A stretch of 64,000 nucleotides of DNA from Annulohypoxylon bovei var. microspora (lineage: Eukaryota; Ascomycota; Sordariomycetes; Xylariales; Hypoxylaceae), in assembly GCA_022836615.1 (NCBI GenBank), contig MU405318.1, positions 1 to 64,000 on the forward strand, in the 5' to 3' direction. A model generated the notes under the pieces. That model worked only from the letters and a program-made list of their open reading frames with translations, made no database searches and was not told where the DNA came from. The position numbers and the translations under genes were made by a program. This document shows positions 23,197 through 35,100 of this stretch, piece after piece (position 1 is the first letter of the stretch; each line of letters begins with the position of its first letter).

Positions 23197-24044
23197 ATGC
23201 TTCACGAGGGACGAATAAGACAACGATGATAAGTTATAACGACGTTTACCAGCGAAAGAATAGGGGTAGTAAGGGTGACGTTAGGGAAAAGGTAGCGCAG
23301 ATTTTTTTCCCTCTCCTTTTTTTTCTTTCCATGACCATATTATTTCGTCGCTAGGAGATACATATTTAAAGAGCTGTCGCTTTATTGTTATGATTTATGT
23401 TATTCCGCACCTGCGCATTGCGACTTGGAAACTATAATGAGTTTAACGGACTACCCACATAAAAAAGACGAGGTATAAATTTATTACATCGAAAAGAGAA
23501 GAAATGTAAACGACGAGAAGAATTGCGGGAACAGTGGCGAGAATAGCGACGAGAATAATGAGAACAACGGCGAAAGCCTCCAACTTGAACTCAACTTATA
23601 TAACAAGGAGTTCGTCAATAAAGGGGTTGAATCCCCACATGTATTATCTACTACCAAGTCAATCCCTTTCAATTTCAATTTCAATTTCAATTGAATCTCA
23701 AGTTATATATTACGTTTATTTGATGATCAGTCGTGAATTATACAAGTTCTGTTTGGTATCATGAACTCATTTTGGCTGGTGACGCATCTTTTACGCCTCA
23801 CTCTTTCCCCTTTTTTTATCCGGCTATGGGCACAGGAAATTATGAAATACGACGACGAACATGACGAACACGGCGAAAACGACAAAAGGGACGGAGACGA
23901 CGGGAAAAAATTAAACGCTCAAAACGACGGACTTTAATGAGTGAATCATTAATTCAATGCGTCACAAGATATATGAACTCTGCTGAGCACAAGTTAAACC
24001 ATGCTTGAAGAAACATCATAATGTATTAAATTCTATAGTCGTCA
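23197..24044. other. Intergenic with microsatellites
   Basis: Convergent 3' region. It contains a TTTCAA microsatellite at 23667-23692 and two degenerate GACGA/CGGCGA-rich tracts (about 23505-23575 and 23849-23935) that resemble each other. No gene supported. Confidence 0.45.
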
Positions 24045-25595
24045 TTAAACCGAATGAGCAGTTATCATGGCGGGTGCCTGACGCCTCACCGGCATCAATT
24101 CTTTGGTTTCCCATTGTATTTGTTGAAGGGATGCGGACGTCAAAGTTCTATCTGATCTCTTCAAGTAGGAAAGTATAGATCCGCGACATTTGATGTTTCT
24201 GGGGGGTATGTTGCGGATTTTTACGACAAGACGACCGCGGACGTATCTATCTGCGACCATCTGCCAAGCTTGTATGACCTTTGGTCTCAGAGTCATAGGA
24301 ACGAGGCCTGTATCCCACCATTCGATATGAGACTCGTCCTTGAAACGCGTGTAGCGAAAGATGTAAGCTTCTCCTCGTTTACCGGACCATAGCTCCATCA
24401 TCTGAAGCTTCGGCATTCTTAAAGCAGCTTGAGCAGCGGACCCAAGCAGGCTGTCGAGTTCTTCCGAGCCTGTACCCGAACTCAATAACTTAGATGTCAT
24501 CGTGAGGCCTTCCAAATCGTCCCATGAGAGATCTACCTTGCTGTTGTCGGCGAACGGTTCTAAGACGGAGAAAAACCACCGAGCGTCAATGATGAAGGAA
24601 ATATCGAGTTCCTTGAACCTTTGGCTTATCTGGGCCAGCCTCGATCCTGGAACTGGGAAGAACGTCCCTCTGCTGTTCCTGGAAAGGGCATCGTTCGAAT
24701 CCTTGTATCCTGAGAATTTGGTAACTGTTTGTGGCAGGGCCTCTAATATACCCAGGATGTCCAACTCGTGAGTCCATGCGCGATCAAATGCGATAGGGTA
24801 CCAGGGCTCGTATCGCAGAATCTCCAGCTTTGGTAAGCTCCTGATAATAAGGTCGATCCTCGGTATAGGCCTGTAGAACTGTCGCGGGATGATAAGACCG
24901 GCCACGAAGTCTAATTTAGGAAGCGACGGCAAAGAACTTGCGCCGATGTGATGGAAGTCGAAATTGAGAGGCCTACCGAATAACCTCTGTTTGGGGCCTA
25001 CGTCTAGACGGACCTGTTCGCCAAAGAACCAGCCGTGGAATGGGTCATGGTGGTGTATACGAGGAGAGTCGTAGTATGTTTTGCAGTCGTCGCCGAAGCG
25101 ATGATCTCGAAAGTAATGTTCTCGGTCACTCGGAGAGTACGCACTCAACATGAGAATTAGGCGTGACTTATAGGTCGATTCCTGGTCCTTCGATCTCCAT
25201 CTGGCCAAGATAGAAAATAAATCCCACATGGAGGCCGTAAAGATTTTATTGTTCCTGGCTTCTTCCTCGTGCGTCTCCCTCAGATCACACAATTCGCAAC
25301 CGTATCGTGAAAGCTCTATGCGTAGCCACAGCTAGTGGAGCATCGATCTTCGCTTTCCGGTGACTATTCTGTCAAATTCGGGGAGATCGGATTGACGTAG
25401 CACCAGGCCGTAGAAAATCCTGCGTTCGAAAACCGCTTGCCAGCCTTTGGAGACCGCAGCATACGCAGATATGTGGTGGTTGTGACGATCATCCTCGTGT
25501 CTCGGTATCATGGTACGATTACGCTCTGAAGGGCTTAGAAAATCAAAGACGATAAGCTTCAGCTCGACTGGTAAATCGTCCCAGCTAGCACCCAT
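24045..25595 (-). pseudogene. F-box protein gene interrupted by one in-frame TAG
   Basis: One continuous frame of 517 codons runs from ATG at 25595 to the stop at 24045 except for TAG at codon 88 (25332-25334). Residues 4-23 are a good F-box (WDDLPVELKLIVFDFLSPSE). After the stop the same frame resumes at once with LWLRIELSRYGC and continues for about 428 codons in the style of fungal F-box/LRR-like substrate adaptors. No intron with usable signals can remove the stop. TAG could come from CAG or TGG by a transition, as RIP or deamination would make. F-box proteins join SCF ubiquitin ligases through Skp1. Alternatives: a truncated 87-aa F-box protein, stop readthrough, or an assembly error. 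Downstream codons look undecayed, so the event is recent. Confidence 0.75.
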
Positions 25596-26475
25596 GTTGT
25601 CAAGGAGCGTCCTGTCTCAATGTTGGTGGATATATAACTGAATTGAATATTGGACCAGAAAGTGGTCCATATTAATGTTGTAGAAGGAAAGATTTGGGCT
25701 CTAAGGAGCGGACTCGATGCCAAATACTTTGTACTCCTAACTGGCGTGGGCCGTGGTTTCCTCGTAGATGCGCCATCTGTTGAAGCACTGGGCAATAGCG
25801 GATGATAACCTCAGAACGATAAGGGCTAATTCAGTCTATCTTCATAATTTTCAGGGAACAATCCAATGGTATTGAGGTAAGTAACTACGATACATATACC
25901 ATGAGTATTACTTACTACTAATAGTTGATTTTAAACACAAATGATTGTGTCAGGTGTTCATTACGACAATGATGAGAAGATGTAAGTTGCCAAGTTGCTG
26001 TGGCTGTTTCGGAAAAGGGGCTAAGAGACGGGACTGTAGGTGGCTACGTGGCACAGCCACATATATACTGGGGTCATGTCTTAGCCACAATGCCACGCAA
26101 GATCTACCGTTACCTCTATTGTCTCCACTATTTCTTTCAAGCGTCAGAGGTCTCCACCTAAATATGTATCTCTCCCTCTTTCGTGTAGCTGCTTAGCTGC
26201 CGTGTTATCCAGATGGAATTCCTATTACAAGCTCGGCCAATGACTCTAGTTATGGGCTAAGTGTTTGCATGAATATCGAAACTTGATTGGGGGACAGGGA
26301 AGCTCCCGAAATGTGAGGTACCTGCTTCTGCTGCTTCTACATCGCCACTCTGCCCAGATGTATACACAAGCTCCAAGCCACACAGGTCGACCTGAACCTG
26401 TTCCTCTTCATCTCGAGACTTTCTAGATAGAAATAGAAACCTATAAAAATCATTATTCTCCTAGAAATCTAGTAT
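25596..26475. other. Divergent intergenic region, F-box gene / chitinase
   Basis: About 880 bp with promoters facing both ways. A C/T-rich, A-rich leader (ctataaaaatc at 26440-26450, TATA-like) precedes the chitinase start. No gene supported. Confidence 0.4.
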
Positions 26476-27861
26476 ATGCCCAATATTAGATCTCTTTTCC
26501 CTTACATCTTACCCGTGGCGGTATTATTAACCGCCTTCCTACTTACACATCTATACCCCTCCCTACTCTCAAGCCACATCCCTTCTAGTCTCCTAACGAC
26601 CCCCCATCGTCTTACTCTAAACTCCTTCACATCCCCAAACACAGACTCAGACGCCAAGATGGGAGGCGGACCAGAGCAGTTCCGCACCGTGGCCTACTTC
26701 GTCAACTGGGCCATCTACGGGCGGAAGCACCGGCCGCAGGACCTACCCGCCGACAAGCTGACCCACGTCCTATACGCCTTCGCCAACGTGCGCCCGGAGT
26801 CCGGCGAGGTCTACCTCACCGACACCTGGGCCGACACCGACATCCACTGGGAGGGCGACAGCTGGAACGACGTCGGCACCAACCTGTACGGCTGCATGAA
26901 GCAGCTGAACCTGCTCAAGCGCCGCAACCGCAACCTCAAGGTCCTCCTGTCCGTCGGCGGCTGGACCTACAGCAGCAACTTCAAGCAGCCGGCCTCCACG
27001 CCGCAGGGCCGCGCCACCTTCGCCAGCTCCTGCGTCGAGCTGATCAAGAACCTGGGCTTCGACGGCATCGACGTCGACTGGGAGTACCCGCAGTCGCCGG
27101 CGGAAGCCGCCGACCTCGTCGCGCTGCTGCACGCGACGCGCGACGCCATGGACGCGTACAGCCGCACGCTGCCGGCGCCGTACCACTTCGAGCTAACCGT
27201 GGCCTGCCCAGCCGGCGCGCAGAACTTCAGCAAGCTGGACCTGGCGGGGATGGACCGGGTGCTCGACTTCTGGAACCTGATGGCGTACGACTACGCGGGG
27301 TCGTGGGACGCGACGTCGGGGCACCAGGCGAACATCTTCCCGAGCGCGTCGAACCCGCGCGCGACGCCGTTCAGCACGGCGGCGGCGGTGGACCACTACG
27401 TGTCGCGCGGGGTCGCGCCGCACAAGATCGTGCTGGGGATGCCGCTGTACGGGCGGGCCTTCCAGGGCACCGACGGGCCGGGGGCGCCGTACAGCGGGGT
27501 CGGGGAGGGCACCTGGGAGAACGGCGTGCACGACTACAAGAAGCTGCCGCTGCCGGGGGCCGCCGAGCACGTCGACCGCGAGTCCGGCGCCAGCTTCTGC
27601 TACAGCCCGGCGACGCGGACGCTGGTCAGCTACGACACCGTGGACATGGCGCGGCGCAAGGCCCACTACATCCGGCAGGAGCGCCGGCTCGGCGGCGCCA
27701 TGTGGTGGGAGAGCAGCGCGGACAAGGAGGGCGGCCAGAGCCTGATCGCGAACGTGGTTGATGTGCTAGGCGGGCCGTGGGCGCTAGATCGCACGCCGAA
27801 TTGTATCACGTATCCGCATACCAAGTATGAGAACCTGAGGGCTGGGTTTCCTAATAACTAA
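26476..27861 (+). CDS. GH18 chitinase (class V), membrane-anchored or secreted
   Basis: A single exon of 461 aa. Residues 7-32 are a hydrophobic signal or signal-anchor segment, then a Ser/Thr-rich linker. The catalytic domain starts near residue 62. Motifs: YFVNWAIYG, the SVGGWTYS substrate-binding strand (159-166), the DGIDVDWEYP active site (196-205; E203 is the acid/base), MAYDYAGSW, and GAMWWESSAD near the end. It hydrolyses beta-1,4 GlcNAc polymers, most like the Chit42/Chi18-5 group used in wall turnover and mycoparasitism. From 26660 on, third positions are almost all G or C, while the first 60 codons are not. An internal Met at residue 62 (MGGGPEQF) starts exactly where the GC-rich part begins, so a second, cytosolic start is possible. 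Confidence 0.93.
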   Translation: MPNIRSLFPYILPVAVLLTAFLLTHLYPSLLSSHIPSSLLTTPHRLTLNSFTSPNTDSDAKMGGGPEQFRTVAYFVNWAIYGRKHRPQDLPADKLTHVLYAFANVRPESGEVYLTDTWADTDIHWEGDSWNDVGTNLYGCMKQLNLLKRRNRNLKVLLSVGGWTYSSNFKQPASTPQGRATFASSCVELIKNLGFDGIDVDWEYPQSPAEAADLVALLHATRDAMDAYSRTLPAPYHFELTVACPAGAQNFSKLDLAGMDRVLDFWNLMAYDYAGSWDATSGHQANIFPSASNPRATPFSTAAAVDHYVSRGVAPHKIVLGMPLYGRAFQGTDGPGAPYSGVGEGTWENGVHDYKKLPLPGAAEHVDRESGASFCYSPATRTLVSYDTVDMARRKAHYIRQERRLGGAMWWESSADKEGGQSLIANVVDVLGGPWALDRTPNCITYPHTKYENLRAGFPNN

Positions 27862-28425
27862 GAGGGAATTGGGGATGGGAACGGGAATGGAGGCATATGG
27901 GAACAAAATGGCTAAGGTTTATGCTGTATGGGGGGGTAGATCAGATAAATCCCTGGGAAATGGCAAATAGAATTTATGAAGGCATACCTACCCAAGCACC
28001 TAAAGGTGGTTATTAGAATATCAGTAGATATTTGGCTGCAGATGGGCTCAGCCATGAATGAAAATGAGAAAAACATTGCCAGTATCTTGACCTAGATCAC
28101 CTAGGACAACTGTTGAAGACATCATCACTACTTGGTACTCGAAGCCATGCTGACAAGCAAATAAGTAGACTAGAGATTATGCTGTATCAATAAGAATGTA
28201 TGGCCTTAGGCAGTTAGGGAACGACAAGGGAGCTTGTTAAGTAGGTAAGGATCTAGTAAAGCGATTCATGATTTCACAGGAAATTCAGGTATGTGAGTTT
28301 GTTCATTGTGTATTCATCTGAACTGAGCCAAGTCATCTATGTCCGATCATGATAACACCGTGAGGCCCGTTCCCATGTTCCGAATCCCCAGTCCCATGCA
28401 CCCGTCAAGTCGAGACAAGAGGTAT
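27862..28425. other. Convergent intergenic region, chitinase / UBI3
   Basis: About 560 bp, holding the 3' ends of both genes; moderately AT-rich. No gene or notable repeat seen. Confidence 0.4.
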
Positions 28426-28973
28426 TTACTGCTTGTCGAAAACGTAGGTAAGGTGGCATCGGCCGCAGTACTGTCGGTCCTGCATGGCAGCCATGAAGAC
28501 ACCGGCACCACACTATTCGAGTCATATTAGTATCGTTGATGATAGTTGAAGAGAGTATAAAAAAAGTGTATAAAAAAGTGTATCAAAAGGTAACTTACAG
28601 TATCGGCAGGGCATTCGCGGCGAAGACGCTCGATCTTGCCATCACCGTCGACCTTGTAGTACTTGAGAACAGCTAACTTGGTCTTCTTGCGCTTATGCTT
28701 AATCTTCTTGGGGGTAGTGTACACCTTCTTCTTGCGCTTCTTGGCACCACCACGGAGGCGGAGGACGAGGTGAAGGGTGCTCTCCTTCTGAATGTTGTAG
28801 TCGGAAAGGGTACGTCCATCCTCGAGTTGCTTGCCGGCGAAGATCAATCGCTGCTGGTCGGGGGGGATTCCTTCCTTGTCCTGAATCTTGGACTTGACAT
28901 TGTCGATAGTATCGGAAGACTCCACCTCAAGGGTGATAGTCTTACCCGTGAGGGTTTTGACGAAGATCTGCAT
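28426..28973 (-). CDS. UBI3: Ubiquitin fused to ribosomal protein eS31 (S27a)
   Basis: Two exons: 28599-28973 and 28426-28512, giving 153 aa. Residues 1-76 are canonical ubiquitin ending LRLRGG. Residue 77 begins the eS31 part: basic KKRKKK tail, [19 protein letters not shown] and the zinc-binding cysteines, of which CGAGVF and YCGRCH lie in exon 2. The fusion is cleaved after G76 to release ubiquitin and the 40S protein. The intron (86 nt) splits the zinc finger just before its second cysteine. It is divergent from RPS26, giving a head-to-head ribosomal pair. Confidence 0.98.
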
Positions 28974-29767
28974 GATTGCCTAGTTGGTGAAACGTGTTAG
29001 AGGATAGTTCGTATAGACGAGTGGATGGATGATTGTGTTATAAGTAAATGTAGTTGTACTGTTGGTGTATGATGGTATTGCAGAAGACGAAGATCGAGAA
29101 TATTCAAGATGGGTGGGAGATGCGCCTCAGCATCGCGATGCGATTAATTATGCGATCGCATGCAAAGTTCAAGGTGCTTTGATAAATAGGAGATGGGAAG
29201 ATGCTGGATGTGAATGTAAGGGCATTGCAGTGATTTATTAGACGTACCTAGACAATATTGCTATTGCCGTCCTAAGCAACCGAAGATATTTTGGTTTGTG
29301 AAAGAGAAGAAAAAAGTTCAAGGTGGGAGGAGCCGCAAGAGTTGGAAAAGGTACACTACAGTGTAGTGGGTCCTGGCAAAACTAGGGCAAATCGGTGTGT
29401 CTCACTAAATAATTTATCACGTGCTAGGGTTTTCTCTCCCACTAACCCTGTTACAATTGGCGGCAAGCACCTACCAGCTGCCTAAGTGTATGTAATCATT
29501 AAATTCAAATTGTTTTCTCATTGGTTAGCTTCTTTTCTTGTGCAGTGGGGCACACTTAGACATTTCTGACCAGCCAAAACTTTGCCCACCAATATTCAAC
29601 ATTCAATTCCACCAAACCAAGAACCACTTTCTTCCTCTTCGACAACTTTAATCAACCACAACTCGTACGTGCCACCATCTCCTCTTCTCATTTCCCTGAT
29701 GAGACTTCTAATTATTCGAATATTCGAATCGTATATCTAACATTGTATCAAATAGAACACCGTCATC
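28974..29767. promoter_or_regulatory. Shared divergent promoter of UBI3 and RPS26 with telobox-like motifs
   Basis: 794 bp between two divergent ribosomal-protein genes. Near the middle, CTAGGGTTTT (29424-29433) faces CTAACCCTG (29442-29450), an inverted telobox-like pair. CACGTG at 29419 adjoins it. Telobox sites bound by Tbf1-type factors drive ribosomal genes in some ascomycetes; the assignment here is inferred. A pyrimidine-rich leader precedes RPS26. Confidence 0.5.
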
Positions 29768-30433
29768 ATGGTCAAGAAGAGAAAGAACAACGGCCGCAAC
29801 AAGAAGGGTCGCGGCCACACCAAGCCTATCCGATGCAGCAACTGCTCGCGATGCACGCCTAAGGATAAGGCAATCAAGCGCTTCACCATCCGCAACATGG
29901 TCGAGTCTGCCGCCATCCGTATGTCTTCTCTTGCTTTCCGTTTCCTCTCTTACCTCCGTCCCCTGTACTCCATCCTATTCTACTCTACCATCATAGACAG
30001 AATATGCGAACAGGAGAATATGCGACATCTCATATAGAAATAGAACTAGGCTAACATACTCTAAATTATAGGTGATATCTCGGATGCCTCCGTCTTCACC
30101 GAGTACACGGTTCCCAAGATGTACCTCAAGCTGCAGTACTGTGTCTCTTGCGCCATTCACGGCAAGATTGTCCGGTACGTCCTCCCGTCGGGAGTTTGAC
30201 TACGCGCTCATCAGGGCTGCGTATGCGCCTGAGATGAACCTTGGTCGAATCTCGAACCGAAACCTCTCCCTCCTCCCTGTCCCCACCACTCGAACGAGCA
30301 ATATCCGCTAACAATTCTATTTTCTAGTGTCCGATCGCGCGTAGGTCGCCGTAACAGGGCACCTCCCCCTCGTGTGCGGTACAACAAGGATGGCAAGAAG
30401 GTGACTCCCACCCAGACTGCCAAGGTTGCCTAA
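29768..30433 (+). CDS. RPS26: 40S ribosomal protein eS26
   Basis: Three exons: 29768-29918, 30072-30174 and 30328-30433, giving 119 aa, the family length. Features: basic start MVKKRKNNGRNKKGRGHTKPIRC, the zinc cysteines of CSNC and CVSC, and a basic C-terminal tail VRSRVGRRNRAPPPR. eS26 sits near the mRNA exit channel of the 40S subunit. Introns are 153 nt each, long for this window; ribosomal genes often carry longer introns. The frame is exact across both joins. Confidence 0.98.
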
Positions 30434-31213
30434 ATGGTTTCGTTATGGTGTCTTAGGGGAATGAACAGGGTCTGGGATGAATTAGGTCATCGGAAATGGT
30501 TTCGCTTTGCATGAAAAACGGTTTTCGGCATGATTTCTCAGATAATGACTTCTATGAATTAAGTCATATTGCCATGATGAACAAACTTCTTTCGTCTTTG
30601 ACCCTGCATATTATATGGTTCTACTTGAGTGATCATCCATCTTCGCGGCTTGTAATTTGAGGGTTAAATGTACCTGTCCTCTAGGTCGATCGCTCAGATT
30701 TCAATGAACCACCCAGCCGTATTGAAGCTGCTAATATGTTACCCTATCCTTTAACCAGCCTATCTCTACATAAACTTGGATACCTACCTAACTACTAGTT
30801 CAACGTAATCTGAGTCTCTAACACCCTTGAAGATCTTCCAATAAGAGAGATATATGACTTCGTAGTTGCCAAACTTCCACGTCTTGACAATCCTTGACTT
30901 ACTTGTAACTCGTGTAGAATTTTGTATGCTCAAGTCCCAGTCGCATATCCATAAACAATTCCATAATTCATTCGAAGGGGGATGATCGCTTGTTAATACT
31001 CCTGCCCTATTAGAAGTCTATCAAACTACTATTACCTAGGGGTCTTTTAACAAGAAAACGCTAAGGCGTCTGGCTATATAACCTGTAACGAAGTTCCTAG
31101 CGCCCACAAATTACTTCCCCGATCAACGGGCAAAAAAGAAAATAATCGAATAAAATTAAAACAATAGACAAGTAACAACAGCAAGAAACTAAGAACACAA
31201 AAAGAGCAAAAAT
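30434..31213. other. Intergenic, RPS26 to tRNA-Ala
   Basis: 780 bp of the RPS26 3' region and flanking sequence; no gene seen. The A-rich stretch at 31125-31210 lies just 3' of the minus-strand tRNA, and a T-run there on the minus strand (aatttttgc) serves as the pol III terminator. Confidence 0.4.
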
Positions 31214-31344
31214 TGGACACGCGGGGAATTGAACCCCGGACCTTCAGCATACACTATTGCGCTGTCGACAGGATAATCCTACAATGTAAGTCCTGTAAAC
31301 TGGAGCAGTGCGAAGCAGACGTCATACCCCTAGACCACGTGCCC
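31214..31344 (-). tRNA. tRNA-Ala(CGC) with 59-nt intron
   Basis: Acceptor stem GGGCACG/CGTGTCC includes the G3-U70 wobble that identifies tRNA-Ala. The D arm closes GTC/GAC and the T arm is CGGGG-TTCAATT-CCCCG. The anticodon loop reads TTCGCA, giving CGC. An intron of about 59 nt (31250-31308) interrupts after position 37. The anticodon stem TCTGC/GCTGA has one U-U mismatch at its centre. The intron is long for a tRNA. Confidence 0.85.
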
Positions 31345-32163
31345 GACAATCCCTATTGGAGGATGGTGGATTGACTCCTTTGTTTGCTTATAACCTAGGC
31401 TTGCTTTTCTCTCGCCTGTTTGCGGGGAATGGTCGAGCTTAGAAGCTTCTAAGGTTAGAGGTGTTTGTATGTTGGCCAATAGCGTAAAGGCATGCAGCAG
31501 TGTGGGACAAATCCAGGGACTGTACAGCCCGAAAGCATGAATAGGGGTTTCATCCATTGATTACTTTAGCCTACCTAGCTTTGGTTTGACTATTTGACTT
31601 TCTTACCTCCTTGAAAGCTATACTTACTCTAAAATGTGTGTGGCTATCTTAGAGAGATGAAGCTAGGCTAGGTACACTGTACGGCATATCATCAAATTTA
31701 ACAATAGTATCTCTATTTTAACCGAAGTTCTATAACCGGTGAATCTAAAAGTGCATTCGCTCAATACCTACTGTAAATGATCATTACGGCGCATATTAGA
31801 AAAGAATGAGAATCATCTAGGTTTCGTAACACGCAGAAGCCGAATCATAGAAAACTGTCTGGGTTAAACCACCCACGGATAAAATCACACGGTGACCTCG
31901 AAAGCACATTCGATATAGTGGAAGCCTCATTTCTAAAAGCAGAGAATTAACCAAAGCATATATTCATTTCTACCCGACCTTGCTCAGGTCCAGGATTGGA
32001 TATTCATTTCATCACACGCCTTCCGTATCAATCCCGTGGCCGGCCAGGCGTCATTCCCCATCCTAAGCATCATAGCCCGTTCATTTCATGCCCCGCGCGC
32101 AAATCATTCATTATACAAATACTAAGTGCCCAACCGGAACTCGTCTCTCATCCTCGTTCGTCA
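31345..32163. other. Intergenic, tRNA-Ala to SMC4
   Basis: About 820 bp with the tRNA upstream region and the SMC4 3' UTR. An open frame at 31330-31557 overlaps the tRNA and is spurious. Nothing else supported. Confidence 0.4.
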
Positions 32164-35100
32164 TCATGAAGTCACAGTTTGGCCGCCATTGTGCTGCGCC
32201 CGCGGCACCCCGCGGCTGATGAAGTCGCGGTTCTCGATCGTGACGCTCTTGGTCATATGGTTTACCTTGTAGACGCCGACCAGCCGAGCGGCGAGCTCGA
32301 ACATGTTGTTTCGTAGAGAGATGACGACGAATTGGGCGTTCTTGGTGCGCTCCTTGATGTAGTTGGCCACGATGGACACCTAATCATATTACCGTTAGCA
32401 TTCTACAATACAGAAGAATCATTGCAAAGAGTATAAGGGAAAAAAGGAAGAAAGGAAAAATGGAAATACTCACATTCCTGAAATCCAGGGCGGCGTCGAT
32501 CTCGTCCATGACGTATAAGGGCGTCGGCTTGTAATGATGTAGAGCAAACACCAGCGCGAGACTGGACAGCGTCTTCTCACCGCCACTGAGATTGCTAATA
32601 TTCTTCCAGCTCTTCTTGGGCGGCATAACCGAGAATAGAATCCCCTCGCTGAAGGGATCCAGACTGTCGACAAGTTCCAGCTCGGCGTTGCCGCCCATCG
32701 TGATCATCTGGTACATCTCCTTTAGCCGGAGAGAGATGGTGCTGAAGCCTTCCATGAAGCCCTCCAATCTGAGACGTCGTAGATCGTCGCACCGCTTCTT
32801 GGCAGCGTCACGCTGCTGGACAGCGCTTGCTAGGTCAGACGAGCGGGCTGCGTGCTCCTCGACTCGGCGGCGGTACTCAGATAAGACGCTGACGTCGACG
32901 TTGACATTCTGCGTCTTCTCTTCGAGAGCAGCGATCTCGGCCTTCAGGGTCTCCTTGTTCATGTCCTTTAGCTCATCCTCTGTGAACCGCGGAAGTTCTT
33001 CAGGCTGCTGCTCCTGCTCCTGCTCCTGCTCTTCTTCTTCTTGAACCTCGGTAGGCTCTTCTTGACCTTCCTCCTGAGTTGATTTCTTAGCTGGTGGCGG
33101 GCCGCTGATATCGCTGACATTTTGGAGCACAAGCTTGTTGAGTTTCTCGTCCCAGTAGCGCAGACGCTTCTGGTTTTCGACGAGAACTTTCTGGTTCTCC
33201 TCTAGCTTGTTACGCATCTCGATCTCGACGGCTCGGGTTTCGTTGAGTTCCGATGTTTTCTCGTCTAGCTCGGCCTTCAAGGTAGAAAGCTCCTTTTTCG
33301 TATCTGCAAGTTCTGCCTCGGCCTCCTCAACACGGGCGTTCAAGGATTCGGACTTGCTACCTTGGTTCTCGACCTCTTCCTCGAGCTTCTCAAGATCGCG
33401 CACAGCAGCTTCCAGCTCCCTGGTAGCCTTGGCATGGTCTTTTTCGAGTTTTGTCTTTGACTTCTCCGCCTTTGCTTTCTTCACCTCGGCGTTGGAAGTC
33501 TCCTCGTTGTGGGATGATATCTCCTCCTTGATAGAATCGACCTTGGCGCGCTGAGCACGAAGCTTCTCGCCGCCAATTTCCATGATCTTGTCCTGCAATT
33601 CCTTAATCTCCGCCTCCACGCCTTCGGTTTCGGCATGAAGCTTCGTCACTTCCTTGTTTAGCTTGGAAATCTCCTTCTGCAGAACGGCTACCCTGTTGTC
33701 GTCGGTCTGCGATGGCTGGTGTTCCTTGCTCAGCTCCTTGACGCGTCGCTGGGCATCCGCAAGGTTTTTCTCCGCGCTCTGCATCTCGAGGCCGATCTTC
33801 TGCATCTTAGTATCCAGCTGAGGAATCTGGTCCTTCAGATATCTGAGACGAGATTCAAGTTCTCGTTGGTGATCCTGGAACTCTTGGAACTTTGCCTCGA
33901 TGGAGTCACGGTCGCTTTCGAGCTTGGTGACTTGCTCCTTAGACGTATCAGCCACAAGCTTACTCGACATCAGACCTCTCTTGACGGTGCTTCCACCTCC
34001 GGACATGGTGCCGCTCTTGTCAATAAGCTCTCCGTCAAGCGTGACGACCCGCCATCTCTTGGCGCCGTAAGCGATTCGATTCGCCTGAGCTAAGTCCTTA
34101 GCGACTAGGGTGCCTTGTAACGCATGATAGAAAGCAGGCCGGAATCTGTCTTCTTTGGCCTTGATCAGATCAAACAGACGTGGGGCATTTTCGGGAGTCT
34201 GAATAGGCTGAAAATCGCGCGCACGATGCTTATCTAGACACATAAAGTTGCCTCGCCCGAGGTTGGTCTTCCGGAGATATTCTATGCATTGCTGGCCGGC
34301 TTCTACTGTGTCGGTAACAAAATTGTCGAGAGCAGGACATGCTGTAGAGATAGCAACATCGTACTGCTCGTCGATCGTACCGAGATTTCCAAGACGGCCG
34401 TGGAAACCGTCGATGCGTCCGGACTCTTTCATTCGCATTAATGCCGTAAGCACGTTGCCTCGGTTTTGGTTCTGAGAGAGGCTGGATCTCGCTTCCTCTG
34501 CCTTTTGCCTAGCATTTGATACTTTAGAGCGAACATTCGGCTCCAGCTGAGCCATGCCCTCAAGGTCAGCTTCGACTTTCTTCGCTTCCTTCTCTAGTTT
34601 TGCCTTCTCAGCTTGACACTCCTTTAATTCCGAGAGTTTAGCCGTGCGACCTTCCTCGATATTAGCAATCTTGGCTTGCATCTCCTCGAGGGCAACGGCG
34701 CCGGCGTTAGCTTTCTCCTCGAGAATAGCCATCTCAGACTCGGCGACAGCGATGGCCGACTGTTTCTGATTGATCTTCTCTTTCCAAGGCTCGAGAGATT
34801 TCTGTTTGATAGCAATTTGATCCGAGAACACCTGAGTTTTGCCTTTTAGGCTATCTCGTATCGTCGCAAGTTCTACCTCTTCCTCTTGCACTTGCTGTTC
34901 GAGGCTTGTGATCTCTTCGGCGCGAGAAGCAATCTCTTCGGTGCACTGCTCGATGGTCTCCTCGGCTTCAGCTGTAGAATTCTCAGCATTAGTAATGGTC
35001 TTCTCGAGCTTCTTCTGTTTGTCGGTCAAAAATTTTCGTTTTTCGTCAAATTTGACCCTTTCTTGCTCGAATTTGGCCGCTTCCTTGACAAGAGTCTGGG

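Noticed and set aside
27193..27666. 157-codon minus-strand open frame and similar frames inside the chitinase
   Set aside because: Arg/Val/Ala-rich shadows created by the GC3 bias of the GH18 gene.
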